Shown here piece by piece: positions 62,720-64,000 of a stretch of 64,000 nucleotides of DNA. The notes beneath the pieces are model-generated. The model saw only the letters and a program-made list of their open reading frames with translations. It was not told the DNA's origin and did no database searches. A program made the position numbers and the translations under genes. Source of the DNA: Neorhizobium huautlense (lineage in GTDB: Bacteria; Pseudomonadota; Alphaproteobacteria; Rhizobiales; Rhizobiaceae); contig NZ_JAUSRF010000005.1 of the NCBI RefSeq assembly GCF_030811685.1, forward strand, positions 186,001 to 250,000, written 5' to 3'. Positions within the stretch are counted from its first letter, which is position 1. Each line of letters starts with the position of its first letter.

Positions 62720-63505
62720 TCAGGCGATCCCCAGGCGGTTGATCGTGTCGATCACGGTTTCCACCTTCATGCCGCGCTTGCGAACCTTCTCCACCACTTC
62801 GGCAAAGAAGCCCGGCGTGCAGCCGATATTGGTCGGGTCGGGCCGCACGTCATGGGTATAGAAGATCAGCCAGCCCTTGCGGCGCTGGGCATCATCCAGC
62901 ATGGCGTCGATCGAGCCCGAATCCTGCGAGCAATCATAGAGCTCCTGCGCCTTCAGATGTGCGAGGTCGATAATGCCGTGATTGGTGCCGACCTTGATAC
63001 CACGCAGTGCCGGATAACGGTTCATCAGCGTCAGTTTCGACATCACCGAGATCATGCCGAACGGATAGGCAAAGGACACCGGCTTCGAATGGCCGACGAT
63101 CTCGGAAATGATGCGGTCGTTGCGGCGCACGTCTTCCTTGAGGTCGACAAGCGGGGTGCGCTGCACATTGACATGATCATGGGTGTGGCCCCCGATTTCA
63201 TGTCCCTTGTCGGAGAGATCGCGAACCATGGCTTCGTCGACGATCAGCTGGCCGTTTTCGTATCGGCCCATCAACCCGGTCGCCAGATAGAATGTGCCGC
63301 GCATGCCGGCATCTTCCAGAGCCGGTGCCGCGTTCTGGTAGCAGGACACGGGAAAATCGTCGAAAGTAAAAGCGACGACAGCCTCATCCAGTTTCAGACT
63401 ATAGGGTCTGAAATGCACATGCCTGCCGATCTTGCGGGAAAATCCGTAGAGAATTTCCTGCGGTGAATTCGACCGCATGCCGCGGCCCGCACCATTATCC
63501 GTCAT
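62720..63505 (-). CDS. Polysaccharide deacetylase (NodB/CE4 family)
   Basis: A CE4 deacetylase of 261 residues from ATG 63505, preceded by GGGGGCGG; an in-frame ATG at 63571 would add 22 residues but has no ribosome-binding site. NodB motifs are clear: VVAFTFDDFPVS with the catalytic Asp pair, GGHTHDHVNVQ with the metal His pair, and SFAYPFGMIS. No signal peptide is evident, so it may act on cytoplasmic or lipid-linked sugars. It sits beside glycosyltransferase genes, consistent with modification of an N-acetylated surface polysaccharide. Confidence 0.87.
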   Translation of the reverse strand: MTDNGAGRGMRSNSPQEILYGFSRKIGRHVHFRPYSLKLDEAVVAFTFDDFPVSCYQNAAPALEDAGMRGTFYLATGLMGRYENGQLIVDEAMVRDLSDKGHEIGGHTHDHVNVQRTPLVDLKEDVRRNDRIISEIVGHSKPVSFAYPFGMISVMSKLTLMNRYPALRGIKVGTNHGIIDLAHLKAQELYDCSQDSGSIDAMLDDAQRRKGWLIFYTHDVRPDPTNIGCTPGFFAEVVEKVRKRGMKVETVIDTINRLGIA

Positions 63506-63572
63506 ACCGCCCCCAGTAGAGTGATGCCGTTTCTCTAATCCAGAACGTCGCATCGGGTAAGTATTTTCCATG

Positions 63573-64000
63573 TTAATGGTTACTTCTCAAAAATAACCCT
63601 TTTGCCGAAAGCACATCTTCGAATGCTTGCGCGGCCCGCTCAACCGAAAACTGCATCGCCCTTTGTCGAAGCGCATTTATATCGGTCTGCCGGTCGAGCA
63701 CATCGGCCATGGCGCGGGCAAGTGCCGCGGCATCACCCACCGGCACAAGCGGGCCAAGTGCGCCGCCTTGCAGAATTTCGCGCGGCCCATGCGGCGCGTC
63801 GGTACAGGCGACCGGAATACCGCAGGCCATCGCCTCGATGATCGCATTGCCCAGCCCCTCATGGCTGGAGGAGGAAACGAACAGCGATGCCTTCGACAGT
63901 GCTTCGATCGGGTGCGGATGGTGGCCGGGAAGGTTGATGTCGCCGCCGACACCCAGCTCTGAAATGCGTGCTTCGAGGTTCGACCTCTCTGATCCCTCAC
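63573..64000 (-). CDS. GT4-type glycosyltransferase, 5' end outside window
   Basis: The minus-strand frame is open from the window edge to the stop at 63573, giving the C-terminal 141 residues of a GT-B glycosyltransferase of family 4. The donor-binding signature is clear: LFVSSSSHEGLGNAIIEAMA followed by CGIPVACTDAPHGPREIL, with the E(x7)E pattern contacting the sugar nucleotide, then a C-terminal helical tail. The start and acceptor domain lie outside. It is upstream of, and in the same direction as, the deacetylase, so they are probably one operon building a surface polysaccharide. Confidence 0.85.
   Translation of the reverse strand, partial: EGSERSNLEARISELGVGGDINLPGHHPHPIEALSKASLFVSSSSHEGLGNAIIEAMACGIPVACTDAPHGPREILQGGALGPLVPVGDAAALARAMADVLDRQTDINALRQRAMQFSVERAAQAFEDVLSAKGLFLRSNH

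Overview
The window looks like a chromosomal segment of a high-GC alphaproteobacterium of the Rhizobiaceae (Agrobacterium/Rhizobium type). The codon use, the gene families (MocR regulator, DMGDH-like oxidase, rhizobial intergenic palindromes) and an intact RIME-like mosaic element at 61498-61641 all fit. No tRNA, rRNA, CRISPR array, phage or insertion sequence is visible.

Layout. 1-10463 is ordinary metabolism and regulation: a 3'-truncated pyridoxal-reductase-like aldo/keto reductase facing a LysR gene that carries a frameshift; a two-gene 2-hydroxyacid dehydrogenase operon with a small coupled upstream ORF; a secreted S10 peptidase; an M20 amidohydrolase; and kdpDE without any kdpFABC genes beside them. 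10460-45188 is the standout: a minus-strand four-gene envelope cassette (TolC-like lipoprotein, HlyD-type adaptor, GAF-like/HlyD adaptor, and a PqqD-like/M50 protease/HlyD fusion) diverges from one 28.2-kb gene for a 9,409-residue exoprotein. That protein has an N-terminal LEPR-XLL-like motif, a DUF4347 domain, an SdrD-B-like domain and about 8,300 residues of cadherin/Ig-like repeats. No ABC-type export ATPase accompanies the cassette and I see no RTX tail on the exoprotein, so this looks like a dedicated, poorly understood export route for a giant surface or matrix protein. A 438-bp divergent region with three inverted repeats probably controls both arms.

45230-48966 follows a strong terminator: a PspA/IM30 protein, a YqiJ-like membrane protein and a YqiK-type flotillin in one operon. 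The PspA reading frame is preceded in frame by about 160 residues resembling the N-terminal (WED/REC) half of TnpB without its RuvC nuclease, and its promoter seems to make a leaderless mRNA. 49010-58799 is an uptake and catabolic locus: a hypothetical exported protein, an M20 amidohydrolase, a polar amino-acid ABC transporter, an NMT1-like protein, a divergent MocR regulator, and a dimethylglycine/sarcosine-dehydrogenase-like FAD-GcvT enzyme. 58982-64000 is a polysaccharide region: WecG/TagA-type transferase, O-antigen ligase/polymerase, GH5 glycanase behind a RIME element, polysaccharide deacetylase and a 5'-truncated GT4 glycosyltransferase.

Working together (inference): the cassette would export the giant repeat protein to the surface, the PspA-flotillin operon could guard the inner membrane, and the polysaccharide genes contribute to the surface matrix. 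The MocR locus would import and degrade an N-acylated or N-methylated amino compound.
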